Below, one piece after another: positions 1 to 9,036 of a stretch of DNA of 64,000 nt. This DNA comes from Paenarthrobacter sp. A20. GTDB taxonomy: Bacteria > Actinomycetota > Actinomycetes > Actinomycetales > Micrococcaceae. The stretch lies in assembly GCF_024168825.1 (NCBI RefSeq), contig NZ_JALJWH010000001.1, positions 4,278,001 to 4,342,000 on the forward strand, read 5' to 3'. Made by a program: the position numbers and the translations under genes. The stretch's first letter is position 1. Each line of letters starts with the position of its first letter. The notes below the pieces were generated by a model. It saw only the letters and a program-made list of their open reading frames with translations. It had not been told where the DNA came from and made no database searches.

Positions 1-748
1 CTACAGGGAATTGGGTGGAAGCCCAGAACTGCTGCTTTCCGCCTTCCTGGACAGCCTTGCGCAACTCCGGCGGTATGACCCTCACCGTCAGTTGGTCGGA
101 CGCGCGTGACTCGACCCAGCGGTTTCGCGGCTTTGTTTGCTCCGGTTTCGCTTCAAAGACGTATCTGCGCTGGATCACTGAACCCCGGCCCTCCACGGCA
201 GTCAGTGTGTCGTAAACCAACGTGATGACACTGGACTGGTCGGTGACCTGCGCGCCGTCGAACGTGTCCTGGACCTGCTTGACGTTGTAGCGCGACTCGG
301 ACTCGGCCTGGGCCAGGCGTTCCTGGAAGAGGTTGTTCGCGATTTGGTTGGACAAGTACGCGCCGACAATCGCAAAGGACGTGACAGCGAGCAGCAACGT
401 GGTGAGGACTGTTCGAAATTCCAGCGATCGCCGCCAACGCCGAAGCAAGGACCGCCAGAGGTATCGAAGTCCCGGCCTGATCTGGCGCACGCCGAAGGAC
501 ACCAGCCGCGAAACCCGAAGAATCAGGATGAGTCCGCGTCGGGTCCAGATTCGTCCGCGCGACAGCAGCCACGACAGGTTCCGGGTCTTCGGTCCCGACC
601 CCTCCTGGGACTGTTCGGGGTCGGTTGATGGTGCCGGCGTCAAAGGCTGGACACCGGCCGCTTCCGGACCCCTTGGTTCAAGGTCCTCGTCTGTCGCGCC
701 GGCCTTGCCGACCGGAGACTCAGGAACCTGCTTTATATCCGACACCAC
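1..748 (-). CDS. mtrB: Sensor histidine kinase MtrB, N-terminal part (cut by window edge)
   Basis: This is the kinase partner of MtrA, which in actinobacteria senses envelope or division state and phosphorylates the response regulator. Only the first 249 residues are in the window. They show an unusually long basic, Pro-rich cytoplasmic stretch of about 112 residues, a membrane helix at about 113-132, and the start of the extracytoplasmic sensor region; the HAMP and kinase domains lie beyond base 1. The start is chosen as the GTG at 746-748, which lies inside the mtrA coding end and overlaps it by 29 bases, implying translational coupling. A second in-frame GTG follows directly, and no ATG is available before the membrane helix. 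The identity rests on the position directly after mtrA and on the transmembrane-sensor architecture. Confidence 0.85.
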   Translation of the reverse strand, partial: MVSDIKQVPESPVGKAGATDEDLEPRGPEAAGVQPLTPAPSTDPEQSQEGSGPKTRNLSWLLSRGRIWTRRGLILILRVSRLVSFGVRQIRPGLRYLWRSLLRRWRRSLEFRTVLTTLLLAVTSFAIVGAYLSNQIANNLFQERLAQAESESRYNVKQVQDTFDGAQVTDQSSVITLVYDTLTAVEGRGSVIQRRYVFEAKPEQTKPRNRWVESRASDQLTVRVIPPELRKAVQEGGKQQFWASTQFPV

Positions 749-1394
749 GCACCGTCAAAACGACCTCGGGCGCCTCCGGATCACGCTCAATCTTGGACCG
801 CAGGCGCTGGACGTGCACATTGACCAGGCGCGTATCCGCGGCATGGCGGTATCCCCAAACCTGTTCAAGGAGCAGCTCGCGGGTAAAGACCTGCCAAGGC
901 TTGCGTGCCAGCGCGACCAGAAGATCGAACTCCAGGGGGGTCAGCGAAATCCGCTCACCGCCGCGCGTGACCAAGTGGCCCGCGACGTCGATGGTCACGT
1001 CCGCGATACGCAGCGTTTCGGGGGCCTTCTGGTCGCCCGGACGGAGCCGCGCACGAACCCGCGCCACGAGTTCAGCCGGCTTGAAAGGCTTGGGCACGTA
1101 ATCGTCGGCACCCGATTCAAGACCCCGGACGACATCGGACGTATCAGACTTTGCAGTGAGCATGACAATGGGGACGTCCGACTCACCACGGATCTGCCGG
1201 CACACTTCAATGCCGTCAGAGCCCGGCAACATAAGATCCAACAGCACCAGGTCCGGCTTGGAAGAGCGGAAGACCTCCAATGCCTGGCCGCCATCTGCGC
1301 AGAACACCGGCTCGAAGCCATCATTGCGCAAGACGATGCCAATCATCTCTGCGAGCGCTTCGTCGTCGTCAACTACCAGAATGCGTGCCTTCAT
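720..1394 (-). CDS. mtrA: DNA-binding response regulator MtrA (OmpR family)
   Basis: This is the response regulator of the MtrAB system, an OmpR/PhoB-type transcription factor. The 224-residue protein has a receiver domain with the acidic cluster D9-D11, phosphoacceptor D53, T80 and K102. A winged-helix DNA-binding domain follows, ending in the usual RTVRGVGY-like motif (LTVRGVGYKAGS). The start is the ATG at 1392-1394 giving MKARILVVDDD; a GGGA sequence lies upstream. An upstream extension in frame adds 33 residues with no family resemblance and was rejected. It heads the mtrA-mtrB unit and is divergent from the membrane-protein/MoxR operon. Confidence 0.95.
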   Translation of the reverse strand: MKARILVVDDDEALAEMIGIVLRNDGFEPVFCADGGQALEVFRSSKPDLVLLDLMLPGSDGIEVCRQIRGESDVPIVMLTAKSDTSDVVRGLESGADDYVPKPFKPAELVARVRARLRPGDQKAPETLRIADVTIDVAGHLVTRGGERISLTPLEFDLLVALARKPWQVFTRELLLEQVWGYRHAADTRLVNVHVQRLRSKIERDPEAPEVVLTVRGVGYKAGS

Positions 1395-1617
1395 AGTTAT
1401 ATATTCCCTTATCACCAAGTCTTTGTCCCGTTGGGCACGGCGCACGGCATGGCGCCCCATGGGCAGTTCCACCGTACTGCACAACAGCGCCACTCCGCCT
1501 TTGCCGGCTGGCCGGGCGGCGGGCTATGAGGGACGACGACGGGACTATAGGCTGGGTGCCAAGGTCCGTATGGGGGACGTCGGATGTCGACGGGCCGGGT
1601 CTTATGGGGAGGATATC

Positions 1618-2889
1618 GTGTCACAGCCAGAGCACGGCCAAAATCCATCGCCGGGCAGTCAGCCCGCGCCGGGCAACCAGCCACAGTGGGGCGGCCAGCC
1701 ACAGTGGGGCGGTCAGCCACAGTGGGGTGGTCCCCCGGCCTGGGCGGCACCGCAAAGCGGTGGTCACCAAGCCCAACCCACCCCTGGATGGCCGCCGGGC
1801 CCATCTTATGGACAACCCTTCTATGTTGCTCCTCCCAAACCTGGCGTTATCCCCCTGCGTCCGCTCCAGTTCGGAGAGATTCTGGACGGGTCCTTCCAGA
1901 CGATTCGCCGCAACGCGGCATCGATGTTCGGTTCGGCCCTGATTGTGCAAGCCCTTGGGGCGGTGTTCGTCGGCATCGTCACGGTGGGGATGTTCCAACT
2001 GTCGATGTCTTTTGAATCCGTGACCTCCGAAGCGGAATTCAACGACGCCATGGGCCCCTTCCTCGCCATCATGGCAAGCACCCTGGGCGTCTCGGTGCTG
2101 ATCGGTTTTCTGGGCTCGGTCCTTCAGGGCGTCCTGGTAGTGCCGGTAGCCCGCTCGGTCCTCAACCGACGGACCGGCTTCAAACAGATGTGGAAGCTCG
2201 CCGGCCGACGGATCTGGCCGCTGCTGGGCGTTGCGGCCTTACTGACTTTCGGCGGGATACTCGCAGTCGCGGCCATTGTGGGCGTTTCGGTCCTGTTGTT
2301 CACGGCCATGGGACCCGGCGCCTTGCTCGTTGTCCTGCCGTTGGGCCTCGGTTCGATAGTGGCCTTTGTCTGGGTCGGACTGAAGCTGATGCTGGCCCCT
2401 GCCGCCATTGTGGTTGAGCGGACCGGCGTCTACGACGGACTCCTCAGGTCCTGGCAACTGACAAGGAACAACTGGTGGCGCATCTTCGGGATCACCCTTG
2501 TTGTCGCCATCATGGTGGGCATCATCGCCCAGATAGTGCAGATCCCTGCTTCCTTGGCGGCGGCAGCCATTGGTGGTGTGGTTGCCCCCCACCCCGATGC
2601 CGAAACCGTTGCTTCCACGCTGGTGGTCACCACAGTGATTTCCTCGGCAATCGGCGCGCTGGTCGGGTCCGTCACTTTCGCCTTCCAGGCCTCCGTCTTC
2701 GCCTTGATCTATATGGACCTCCGCATGCGTCGGGATGGTTTGGACGTTGAGCTGATGCGGCTGATGGAAACCGGCGACGATCCGGAGGGCATACCGGGCG
2801 GTGCTTCGAGTCGGCTCGCAAGCACATTCCAGCCACCGAACGGCGGGCAGTTTCCGTCCGCTCCTCCCGGGCCGCGTCCACCGGCATGA
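1618..2889 (+). CDS. Membrane protein with QPQWGG repeats (glycerophosphodiesterase-type membrane domain)
   Basis: A 423-residue integral membrane protein of unknown role. The first 75 or so residues are disordered and Gln/Pro/Gly/Trp-rich, including three tandem QPQWGG units. The rest holds about six hydrophobic helices interrupted by short loops, with the sequence LRPLQFGEILDGSF before the first helix. This is the pattern of the membrane domain found in GPDPase-like and DUF7847-type actinobacterial proteins. The start is GTG 1618-1620, preceded by GGGGAGG five bases upstream, a strong ribosome site. Its TGA overlaps the ATG of the DUF4129 gene, so it is the first gene of the MoxR operon. 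No catalytic phosphodiesterase domain is visible. Confidence 0.75.
   Translation: MSQPEHGQNPSPGSQPAPGNQPQWGGQPQWGGQPQWGGPPAWAAPQSGGHQAQPTPGWPPGPSYGQPFYVAPPKPGVIPLRPLQFGEILDGSFQTIRRNAASMFGSALIVQALGAVFVGIVTVGMFQLSMSFESVTSEAEFNDAMGPFLAIMASTLGVSVLIGFLGSVLQGVLVVPVARSVLNRRTGFKQMWKLAGRRIWPLLGVAALLTFGGILAVAAIVGVSVLLFTAMGPGALLVVLPLGLGSIVAFVWVGLKLMLAPAAIVVERTGVYDGLLRSWQLTRNNWWRIFGITLVVAIMVGIIAQIVQIPASLAAAAIGGVVAPHPDAETVASTLVVTTVISSAIGALVGSVTFAFQASVFALIYMDLRMRRDGLDVELMRLMETGDDPEGIPGGASSRLASTFQPPNGGQFPSAPPGPRPPA
1678..1731 (+). repeat. Three tandem 18-bp units inside the membrane-protein gene
   Basis: Three consecutive, nearly identical 18-base units (each cagccacagtggggcggc or a one- to two-base variant) encode three QPQWGG hexapeptides. 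The unit is in frame, so copy-number change would lengthen or shorten the cytoplasmic tail without a frameshift. Confidence 0.9.
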
Positions 2890-3578
2890 GGGTTCCGCCG
2901 TGGGATGCGCCCGTCGCCCTGGCAGCCATGGAACCACCTGTGACGCCCGACCGCGACGAGGCGCGTCGTTGGGCCGCCGAAGAACTGTCCAAACCCCAGT
3001 ACCCTGACGCCCAGCCCAGCTGGTTGGACCAACTGTGGCGTGATTTCCTGGACTGGCTGACGTCCTTGGAGGGGGACGGAGCGGGCTCCGGACCGGACTT
3101 TGCTGCTCCCTTGATAGTCGCGTTGGCCGTTGCGCTCATCATCGTTGCCGTCATTGTGGTCCGCCCCCGTCTGAACGCCCGGCGAAAGGCCGCCCACGCT
3201 GACATCTATGGGGACGACAACACCATGGATTCAGACGGCTACAGGAAACGCGCGGCAACCGCGGCCGACGACGGCGACTGGCCGGCCGCCGTCGTCGACC
3301 AATTCCGGGCGCTTGTCCGCTCAGCTGAAGAGCGTGACGTCATTGAAGTCCGAGCCGGAAGAACGGCCGATGAAGCGGCAAGGCAACTAGGGCAGGTCTT
3401 CGGTTTCGCACAGGCCCGGCTTGACGCGGCCGCCCGCCTCTTCGACGCTGTGCGCTACGGCGAACAGGGCGCCACTGCATCCGGCTACGAGGCCGTCCGC
3501 CAGCTGGATGGTGACCTTCTCGGGGTGAAGCCCGACTTCGCAGGGCAGGCGCACGCCGGATTTGCGGTGCCCCGATGA
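2886..3578 (+). CDS. DUF4129 domain membrane protein
   Basis: A 230-residue protein with one membrane helix at about 76-95 and a C-terminal DUF4129-type domain (roughly residues 115-210), which in many bacteria sits beside MoxR and DUF58 proteins or in transglutaminase-like membrane proteins. The ATG at 2886 overlaps the previous stop as ATGA, and no ribosome site is seen, so translation is probably coupled. An internal ATG at 2928 is a possible alternative start. Its own stop overlaps the next gene in the same ATGA manner. Confidence 0.8.
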   Translation: MRVPPWDAPVALAAMEPPVTPDRDEARRWAAEELSKPQYPDAQPSWLDQLWRDFLDWLTSLEGDGAGSGPDFAAPLIVALAVALIIVAVIVVRPRLNARRKAAHADIYGDDNTMDSDGYRKRAATAADDGDWPAAVVDQFRALVRSAEERDVIEVRAGRTADEAARQLGQVFGFAQARLDAAARLFDAVRYGEQGATASGYEAVRQLDGDLLGVKPDFAGQAHAGFAVPR

Positions 3579-4777
3579 CCACGCAGGTGAGGGATGAAGC
3601 CCGGCCGCGGGGCCATGCGGCCGACGTCGGACTTCCCCCGGGCCAGGGGTTCGCAACCTGGTTCCGGAAGCACTTGGCCTGGATTGGGATCGGCGGATTG
3701 TTGGCTGGCCTTGTTGCTTTTCTTGCCATCTCCAGCGTGTCCGCCTCGAAGGATCCACGGCCGCTGTCCGCACACAATCCAGCGCCCGATGGTGCCATGG
3801 CCGTGGCCGAAATACTGGGGCGCCAAGGCGTATCCGTCACGCCGACAAACACCTTTGAGGACACCATGGCGGCCTTGACCAACCAAAACGGCGCCACTGT
3901 CCTCGTCCATGATCCGCGGGGGTTCCTTGATCAAACCCAACTGGCAGACCTCATGGCCGGGGCTGATCGGGTAGTCCTGGTCAAGCCACGGCTCAAAACA
4001 ATAACGGCGGTAAATCAAGGCTTCCGTCCCGGTGGCGTGGTTCCTGAAGCAACAAAGGTCATCGATCCCGGATGTGATCAGGACGACGCCAGGGCGGCAG
4101 GCAGGATCTCGGCACAAGGCTCCATCTATTCGGGGCCGGTAGTCTGCTATGCCTTGCCGGGCAATCAGTCAGGCCTCTATGCCGCGTCGGCGGACAGCCG
4201 GGTAATAGTCCTTGGCAGCACGGATCTGGTTGACAATCAACACCTCGCATTGGAAGGCAACGCCGCCGTTGCGCTCCGTACCCTTGGCGCCAACGCCAAC
4301 CTCGTCTGGTACCTACCGGGAATCGAGGACCTCTCGGCGGCTGGCTCGGCCCCCACGCTGAACGAGTTGGCGCCGCGTTGGCTGGCTTTCGCCGGACCTT
4401 GGCTGGGACTCGTGGTGGTCCTGGCCATCGCTTGGCGTGGCCGACGCCTGGGCCCGCTGGTGTTCGAGCCACTTCCCGTGGTGGTCAAGGCCGCGGAAAC
4501 TGCAGAAGGCAGGGCACGCCTTTACCAGGACTCGCGGGCTGTGGGGCTTGCCGCGGGCAATCTACGGGCAGGGGCATTGACCCGCTTGGCCAAGCACTTC
4601 AGCCTCGGCGCAGACGCAACCAAGGACGCCATTGTGGACGCCTGTGCCCAACACCTGGAGCGGCCTGCAGCGGACATACGGTCCGTCCTGATCGACTTTT
4701 TACCGGAAAACGAAGGACAACTGGTGCAGTGGGCACAACAGATCGAACGAATCGAACAGGAGGCGACCGCCCGATGA
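3575..4777 (+). CDS. DUF4350 domain membrane protein
   Basis: A 400-residue protein with a membrane helix near residues 31-50, an extracytoplasmic or luminal domain of about 210 residues, and a second helix near 267-288 followed by a charged cytoplasmic tail. The first part (RPLSAHNPAPDGAMAVAEIL) matches the DUF4350 type, a GATase-like fold that accompanies MoxR-DUF58 operons. It starts with an ATGA overlap with the DUF4129 gene and ends four bases past the ATG of the MoxR gene. No enzymatic residues can be assigned from sequence alone. Confidence 0.8.
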   Translation: MTTQVRDEARPRGHAADVGLPPGQGFATWFRKHLAWIGIGGLLAGLVAFLAISSVSASKDPRPLSAHNPAPDGAMAVAEILGRQGVSVTPTNTFEDTMAALTNQNGATVLVHDPRGFLDQTQLADLMAGADRVVLVKPRLKTITAVNQGFRPGGVVPEATKVIDPGCDQDDARAAGRISAQGSIYSGPVVCYALPGNQSGLYAASADSRVIVLGSTDLVDNQHLALEGNAAVALRTLGANANLVWYLPGIEDLSAAGSAPTLNELAPRWLAFAGPWLGLVVVLAIAWRGRRLGPLVFEPLPVVVKAAETAEGRARLYQDSRAVGLAAGNLRAGALTRLAKHFSLGADATKDAIVDACAQHLERPAADIRSVLIDFLPENEGQLVQWAQQIERIEQEATAR

Positions 4778-5877
4778 GCAGCCAGCCGAACAGCTACACG
4801 GACAGCAACAGCCAATACACGGGCGGTGCCCCGCAGCAGCAGGGCCTCCCGCAGCAGAGCGTGGCGCCAGGCAATGACGCCCTGGGAAGTGGTCACCGCA
4901 CTGCAGCTGGGGAGCCGCGGACAACTGATGACCCTGCCCGCCAATCCCTGCTGAATGTCCGGGCCGAAGTGGCGAAGGCGGTTGTCGGGCAGGACCCTAC
5001 GGTCACTGGCATGCTTATTGCGCTGCTTTGTGGCGGCCACGTGCTCCTGGAGGGCGTCCCCGGCGTAGCAAAAACCCTGCTGGTGAGGGCCTTGTCCACC
5101 GCGTTGAGCCTGGACACCAAGCGTGTTCAGTTCACCCCGGACCTCATGCCCGGCGACGTTACGGGCTCCCTCGTCTACGACTCCCATTCTTCCGAATTCA
5201 CGTTCCGCGAAGGTCCCGTCTTCACCAACATCATGCTCGCGGACGAGATCAACCGTACGCCGCCGAAGACCCAGGCGTCCCTCTTGGAGGCCATGGAGGA
5301 GCGTCAAGTATCCGTGGATGGAGTTTCGCGCCGGCTTCCGAATCCGTTCATCGTGGCCGCCACCCAAAACCCGGTGGAGTACGAAGGTACTTATCCCTTG
5401 CCTGAAGCCCAGCTGGACCGGTTCCTCCTCAAGCTCACCATGCCGCTGCCTGGAAGGGCCGAGGAGATCGAGGTGATCCGGCGCCATGCCGCCGGTTTCG
5501 ATCCGCGAAACCTCGCCGCTGCAGGTGTGCGGGCGGTGGCGGGCGCCCTCGAGCTTTCCGCTGCCCAGGCAGCAGTAGCGCATGTAGTTGTCGCTCCCGA
5601 GATCCTCGGTTACATCGTTGACGTTGTACGCGCCACGAGGTCCGCGCCTTCCTTCCAGCTGGGAGTCTCGCCCCGTGGTGCGACGGCACTGCTCAATACC
5701 TCCAAAGCATGGGCGTGGCTGTCCGGGAGGTCCTTCGTCACTCCGGACGACGTCAAGGCGTTGTCGTTGCCGTGCCTTCGGCACCGGGTTGCCCTCCGTC
5801 CGGAAGCACAGATGGATGGAATCCAGGTGGACGATGTCCTGGGCAGCATCCTCGCTTCGGTTCCGGTGCCGAGGTGA
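4774..5877 (+). CDS. MoxR-family AAA+ ATPase
   Basis: A 367-residue AAA+ ATPase of the MoxR type, a chaperone-like class that acts with VWA or DUF58 partners in protein-complex maturation and stress tolerance. After a 50-residue Gln/Ser-rich N-terminal tail come Walker A GVPGVAKT (K100), Walker B LADEIN (D157, E158), sensor 1 in AATQNPVEYEGTYPLPEAQ, and an arginine-finger region near LDRF. The ATG at 4774 is chosen because it overlaps the DUF4350 stop and has AGGAGG about ten bases upstream; a longer in-frame extension runs inside the previous gene. It is translationally linked to its neighbours. Confidence 0.93.
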   Translation: MSSQPNSYTDSNSQYTGGAPQQQGLPQQSVAPGNDALGSGHRTAAGEPRTTDDPARQSLLNVRAEVAKAVVGQDPTVTGMLIALLCGGHVLLEGVPGVAKTLLVRALSTALSLDTKRVQFTPDLMPGDVTGSLVYDSHSSEFTFREGPVFTNIMLADEINRTPPKTQASLLEAMEERQVSVDGVSRRLPNPFIVAATQNPVEYEGTYPLPEAQLDRFLLKLTMPLPGRAEEIEVIRRHAAGFDPRNLAAAGVRAVAGALELSAAQAAVAHVVVAPEILGYIVDVVRATRSAPSFQLGVSPRGATALLNTSKAWAWLSGRSFVTPDDVKALSLPCLRHRVALRPEAQMDGIQVDDVLGSILASVPVPR

Positions 5878-5909
5878 GCTCCGGCCGGATCCTGCCCGGG
5901 GCGGCCTGA

Positions 5910-7202
5910 ATGGCCATCACGGGTCGTTTCGTGCTGCTTGCCCTGGCCGGATTAGTGCCGTTGGTGTTGTTTCCCGCAGGAAGCACGGTTCTGTTCACTG
6001 GCGTCGGGTTACTGATGATGCTGGTACTTGACGTGCTCCTGGCGGCGTCGCCTGCAAAGCTCGGACTGGACCGCCAACAGCCCGGAAACGTGACCCTGCA
6101 GGGCAGGGCGGACTCTGTTGTGACGCTCACCAACCCCACCCGTCGGAAATTGCGGGCCGAGGTAAGGGACGCGTGGCAGCCCTCTGCCGGTGCCGTGCAT
6201 CCTGTCCAACCGTTGGTGGTCCCCCCGGGCGAGCGGCGTCGCATGAGAGTGGAGCTGGTTCCCAGCCGCCGCGGTGACCTGGAAAGCCCCCACGTCACCA
6301 TTCGTTCCTTCGGACCACTCGGCATGGCGGCCAGGCAACGGACGCGCATCCTTCCCGGTCAGCTGAGGGTCCTGCCGCCTTTCCACTCGAAGCGCCATCT
6401 GCCCTCCAAGCTCCGCAAGCTCCGGGAGCTGGATGGCAGGGCAGCCGTGCAGATTCGCGGGGCCGGAACAGAATTCGATTCCCTCCGCGATTACGTCCGC
6501 GGTGATGACGTCCGGTCCATCGATTGGCGCGCCACAGCACGCCGGACATCAGTGGTTGTCCGGACGTGGCGCCCGGAACGCGACCGGCGGGTGGTCATTG
6601 TCCTGGATACCTCTCGTACAGCCGCCGCCAGGATCGTGGACGAGCCCCGCCTCGATACGGGAATCGAAGCGGCCTTACTGCTCTCGGTACTTGCCGAACG
6701 CGGTGGGGACCGGGTTGACTTCCTTGCTTACGACCGCCGGCTCCGGGCCCGGGTCGAATCGGCGTCCAAAGGCAACCTCCTGGGCCAACTTGTCCAGGCC
6801 ATGGCTCCTTTGGAAGCGGAACTGATCGAACTGGACTGGCAGCAAATCCCGGCGCAAGTGCGGGCGGTCTCGGCGCACCGCTCGCTGGTGGTGCTGTTGA
6901 CGGCGCTCGACGGCGGCGCCCCCGAAGAAGGGCTCCTCCCCACTGTGGCGCAATTGTCCCGCCAACACGTGGTGGTGGTTGCTTCGGTACGGGACCCCCT
7001 GCTGGCGGCCATGAAGGAAGAACGGACCACAGCAAGCCAAGTGTTTCGTGCCGCCGCCGCCGAACGGGCTTTGTTGGAAAGGGCAGCAGTGACAGCCCAG
7101 CTCCGGCAACTGGGGGCCGAGGTGGTCGATGCAGAGCCGCTGGAGGTTCCACCCCTGCTCGCCGACACGTATATCCGGCTCAAAGCCGCCGGAAGGCTCT
7201 AG
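5910..7202 (+). CDS. DUF58 domain protein (MoxR partner)
   Basis: A 430-residue protein with two N-terminal membrane helices (about 7-22 and 27-46) and a DUF58 domain whose hallmark is GTEFDSLRDYVRGDDVRSID followed by WRATAR (about 187-212). A VWA-like region follows (VIVLDTSRT). DUF58 proteins are the usual partners of MoxR ATPases. The start is fixed at 5910 because an in-frame TGA lies directly before the ATG. It lies 32 bases after the MoxR stop and 25 bases before the DUF4166 gene. Confidence 0.9.
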   Translation: MAITGRFVLLALAGLVPLVLFPAGSTVLFTGVGLLMMLVLDVLLAASPAKLGLDRQQPGNVTLQGRADSVVTLTNPTRRKLRAEVRDAWQPSAGAVHPVQPLVVPPGERRRMRVELVPSRRGDLESPHVTIRSFGPLGMAARQRTRILPGQLRVLPPFHSKRHLPSKLRKLRELDGRAAVQIRGAGTEFDSLRDYVRGDDVRSIDWRATARRTSVVVRTWRPERDRRVVIVLDTSRTAAARIVDEPRLDTGIEAALLLSVLAERGGDRVDFLAYDRRLRARVESASKGNLLGQLVQAMAPLEAELIELDWQQIPAQVRAVSAHRSLVVLLTALDGGAPEEGLLPTVAQLSRQHVVVVASVRDPLLAAMKEERTTASQVFRAAAAERALLERAAVTAQLRQLGAEVVDAEPLEVPPLLADTYIRLKAAGRL

Positions 7203-7227
7203 TTCCCATTGTCCGGAAAGGACTGCC

Positions 7228-7953
7228 ATGAACGCCCCGATCTACCAGCTCGCACTTGGCGATGACTTCACCAAGCTGACCCCGGAGCTCCAGGACTACT
7301 TCTCGCTGGCCGCCGGTTCCGGTTCCTACGGAATAGGGGAAGGCACCTTTGACGTGGTGGGTTGCCGGCAGAAGTGGCTGCGTCCCCTGCTCGCCCTCAC
7401 GGGGAGCGAGCAAGCATTCTTCCCGGAGTACGGCGAGGGCATCCGGTTCCGCATCGAGAACCACGCACACATTGATCCTTTTGGACGCCCTGCCCTGACT
7501 GCCCGGCGTGAGATCTATTTTCCCTCCGGGACAAGGCTGTTCCACGATACAACGAGCGCGGTCATGCCGGACCACGGCCGGCAGAGCGGACCGGAGCGGG
7601 CCCATCTGGTGGACCACGTGGGACGGTATCGGCGGCTGGTGACGGATCTGGATGTCAGTGTCACCACCGAGGGCAGGCTCCGTGGTGTTTCCAAGGCGAG
7701 CAGGCTGTTCCTGGGCCCCCTTCGACTTCCTTTGCCGGCAGCGCTGGACGCGCGCGCCTATGCGGAGCAGTGGTGGGACAGTGCCGAGGGCAAACACCGG
7801 ATCCAGGTCAAGGTGATCCAGCCACAGATCGGATTGGTCCTCGTGTATGCCGGACGCTTCGACTACCGGTTGGTGCCGTACCTGCCCGGAGCAGCACCGG
7901 GCACAGCCCTGCCGCGCTACGCAGAACCAGACCGTTGGGAAAAGAGGATCTAG
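7228..7953 (+). CDS. DUF4166 domain protein
   Basis: A 241-residue soluble protein with the DUF4166 pattern, recognised from segments such as GSGSYGIGEGTFDV near the start and RRLVTDLDVSVTTEGRLRGVSK in the middle. No catalytic residues are known to me for this family. The ATG at 7228 has GGAAAGGA upstream with good spacing; an earlier in-frame start would overlap the DUF58 gene by 74 bases and was rejected. It is probably the last gene of the MoxR operon, although family members elsewhere often accompany unrelated oxidoreductases. Confidence 0.75.
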   Translation: MNAPIYQLALGDDFTKLTPELQDYFSLAAGSGSYGIGEGTFDVVGCRQKWLRPLLALTGSEQAFFPEYGEGIRFRIENHAHIDPFGRPALTARREIYFPSGTRLFHDTTSAVMPDHGRQSGPERAHLVDHVGRYRRLVTDLDVSVTTEGRLRGVSKASRLFLGPLRLPLPAALDARAYAEQWWDSAEGKHRIQVKVIQPQIGLVLVYAGRFDYRLVPYLPGAAPGTALPRYAEPDRWEKRI

Positions 7954-7998
7954 CGCGGCCGCCTTCAGCCCTGCGTCACCGTCACCGCTGTGCCAACT

Positions 7999-9033
7999 TC
8001 ACCCTTGTGCCAACTGGTCCAGCCCGTCGGCTGTCTGGGTCAGTTTCTTCAGCACATCCATGGCCGCTGAAGGCTTGAAGCCCGCGAGGCCCGAGGAGGG
8101 TGTGACGCGGATTCCGGCCAGGCCCGAGGCCGGCAGGCCAAGCTGACGCCACGGCTTCCAGATACTCTCAACAACGTCTGAAGTCCGGGGCAGCCGCCCT
8201 TGCGGGTCGCTGATGTGCAGCGCCCCGGCCCACACGCGTTTGCCGCTCTCCACAGCGCCCGCGAGCTGTTCCCACTGGCGGGTGGTCAGTGCCCTCAGGG
8301 GAACGGCGACGCCGTCGGCTCCTGCAGCAAGAATCCGTTCGATCGGCGCCTCTACCTCCGGAACGGAGACCACAGTCTCGACGACGCCTGCAGCCTTGAG
8401 TGCCTCGATCACCAGACGCCATGCCGCCGTGACTTCTTCGCCGGCCACGGACCGGAGCGTGCGGTAGCCACTCGCCGTCGGGATCGTCCCAGCCATAACC
8501 GAGGCGATATCCGGTTCGTCCACCTGGACCACGATGCCGGCGCCTGGAACTGCCGCCGAGATCCGACGGACATGATCGGCGACGCCGGCGGCCAGGGACT
8601 CCGCGATGTCCCGGCGGGCTCCGTAGTCCAGTAGCGCCCGTTCGCCGTTGTGCAGGTGGAGGTTCGCCGCGAGGCTCATGGGACCCAACAACTGGATCTT
8701 GAGTTCCGCCGCAGAAACGTCTTCGGCGCCCGCGACGTCGGCAAGGATATTGATGTCCGTCGACAAAGCCGAGCGTGCGCGCCGGGCGTCCTTTCCTGGC
8801 CTGTCAACCAGGCGCCACCCGTGCGGTTGGACGTCAAGGGCCAGGTCAACAAGCAGGGAGCCGGTCCGCCCAACCGGATCCGAGCCCACTCCGCGGTCCG
8901 GCAGCTCGGGCACGAACGGAAGGTGGGGATCCCCCAATTCGCCCCGGATTATCCGGATTGCCTCCGCAGGATCGCTGCCTGGCCAAGGGCCCAGTGCAGT
9001 GGCGCTGGCGCGCTGGTCATTCTCTGACGACAT
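7999..9033 (-). CDS. MetE-like (cobalamin-independent methionine synthase C-terminal fold) protein without zinc ligands
   Basis: A 344-residue protein usually annotated as methionine synthase because it resembles the C-terminal TIM barrel of MetE. Visible relics are the segment LKIQLLGPMSLAANL and the VQVDEPDI strand, which corresponds to the conserved QVDEP of MetE. It contains no cysteine at all, and the HxC zinc motif position reads SVPEVEAP, so the zinc centre that activates homocysteine cannot form. The ATG at 9031-9033 is preferred; a TTG directly upstream is possible. It starts three bases after the chorismate mutase stop, so the two are an operon. The substrate is unknown. Confidence 0.75.
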   Translation of the reverse strand: MSSENDQRASATALGPWPGSDPAEAIRIIRGELGDPHLPFVPELPDRGVGSDPVGRTGSLLVDLALDVQPHGWRLVDRPGKDARRARSALSTDINILADVAGAEDVSAAELKIQLLGPMSLAANLHLHNGERALLDYGARRDIAESLAAGVADHVRRISAAVPGAGIVVQVDEPDIASVMAGTIPTASGYRTLRSVAGEEVTAAWRLVIEALKAAGVVETVVSVPEVEAPIERILAAGADGVAVPLRALTTRQWEQLAGAVESGKRVWAGALHISDPQGRLPRTSDVVESIWKPWRQLGLPASGLAGIRVTPSSGLAGFKPSAAMDVLKKLTQTADGLDQLAQG

Positions 9034-9036
9034 CAA

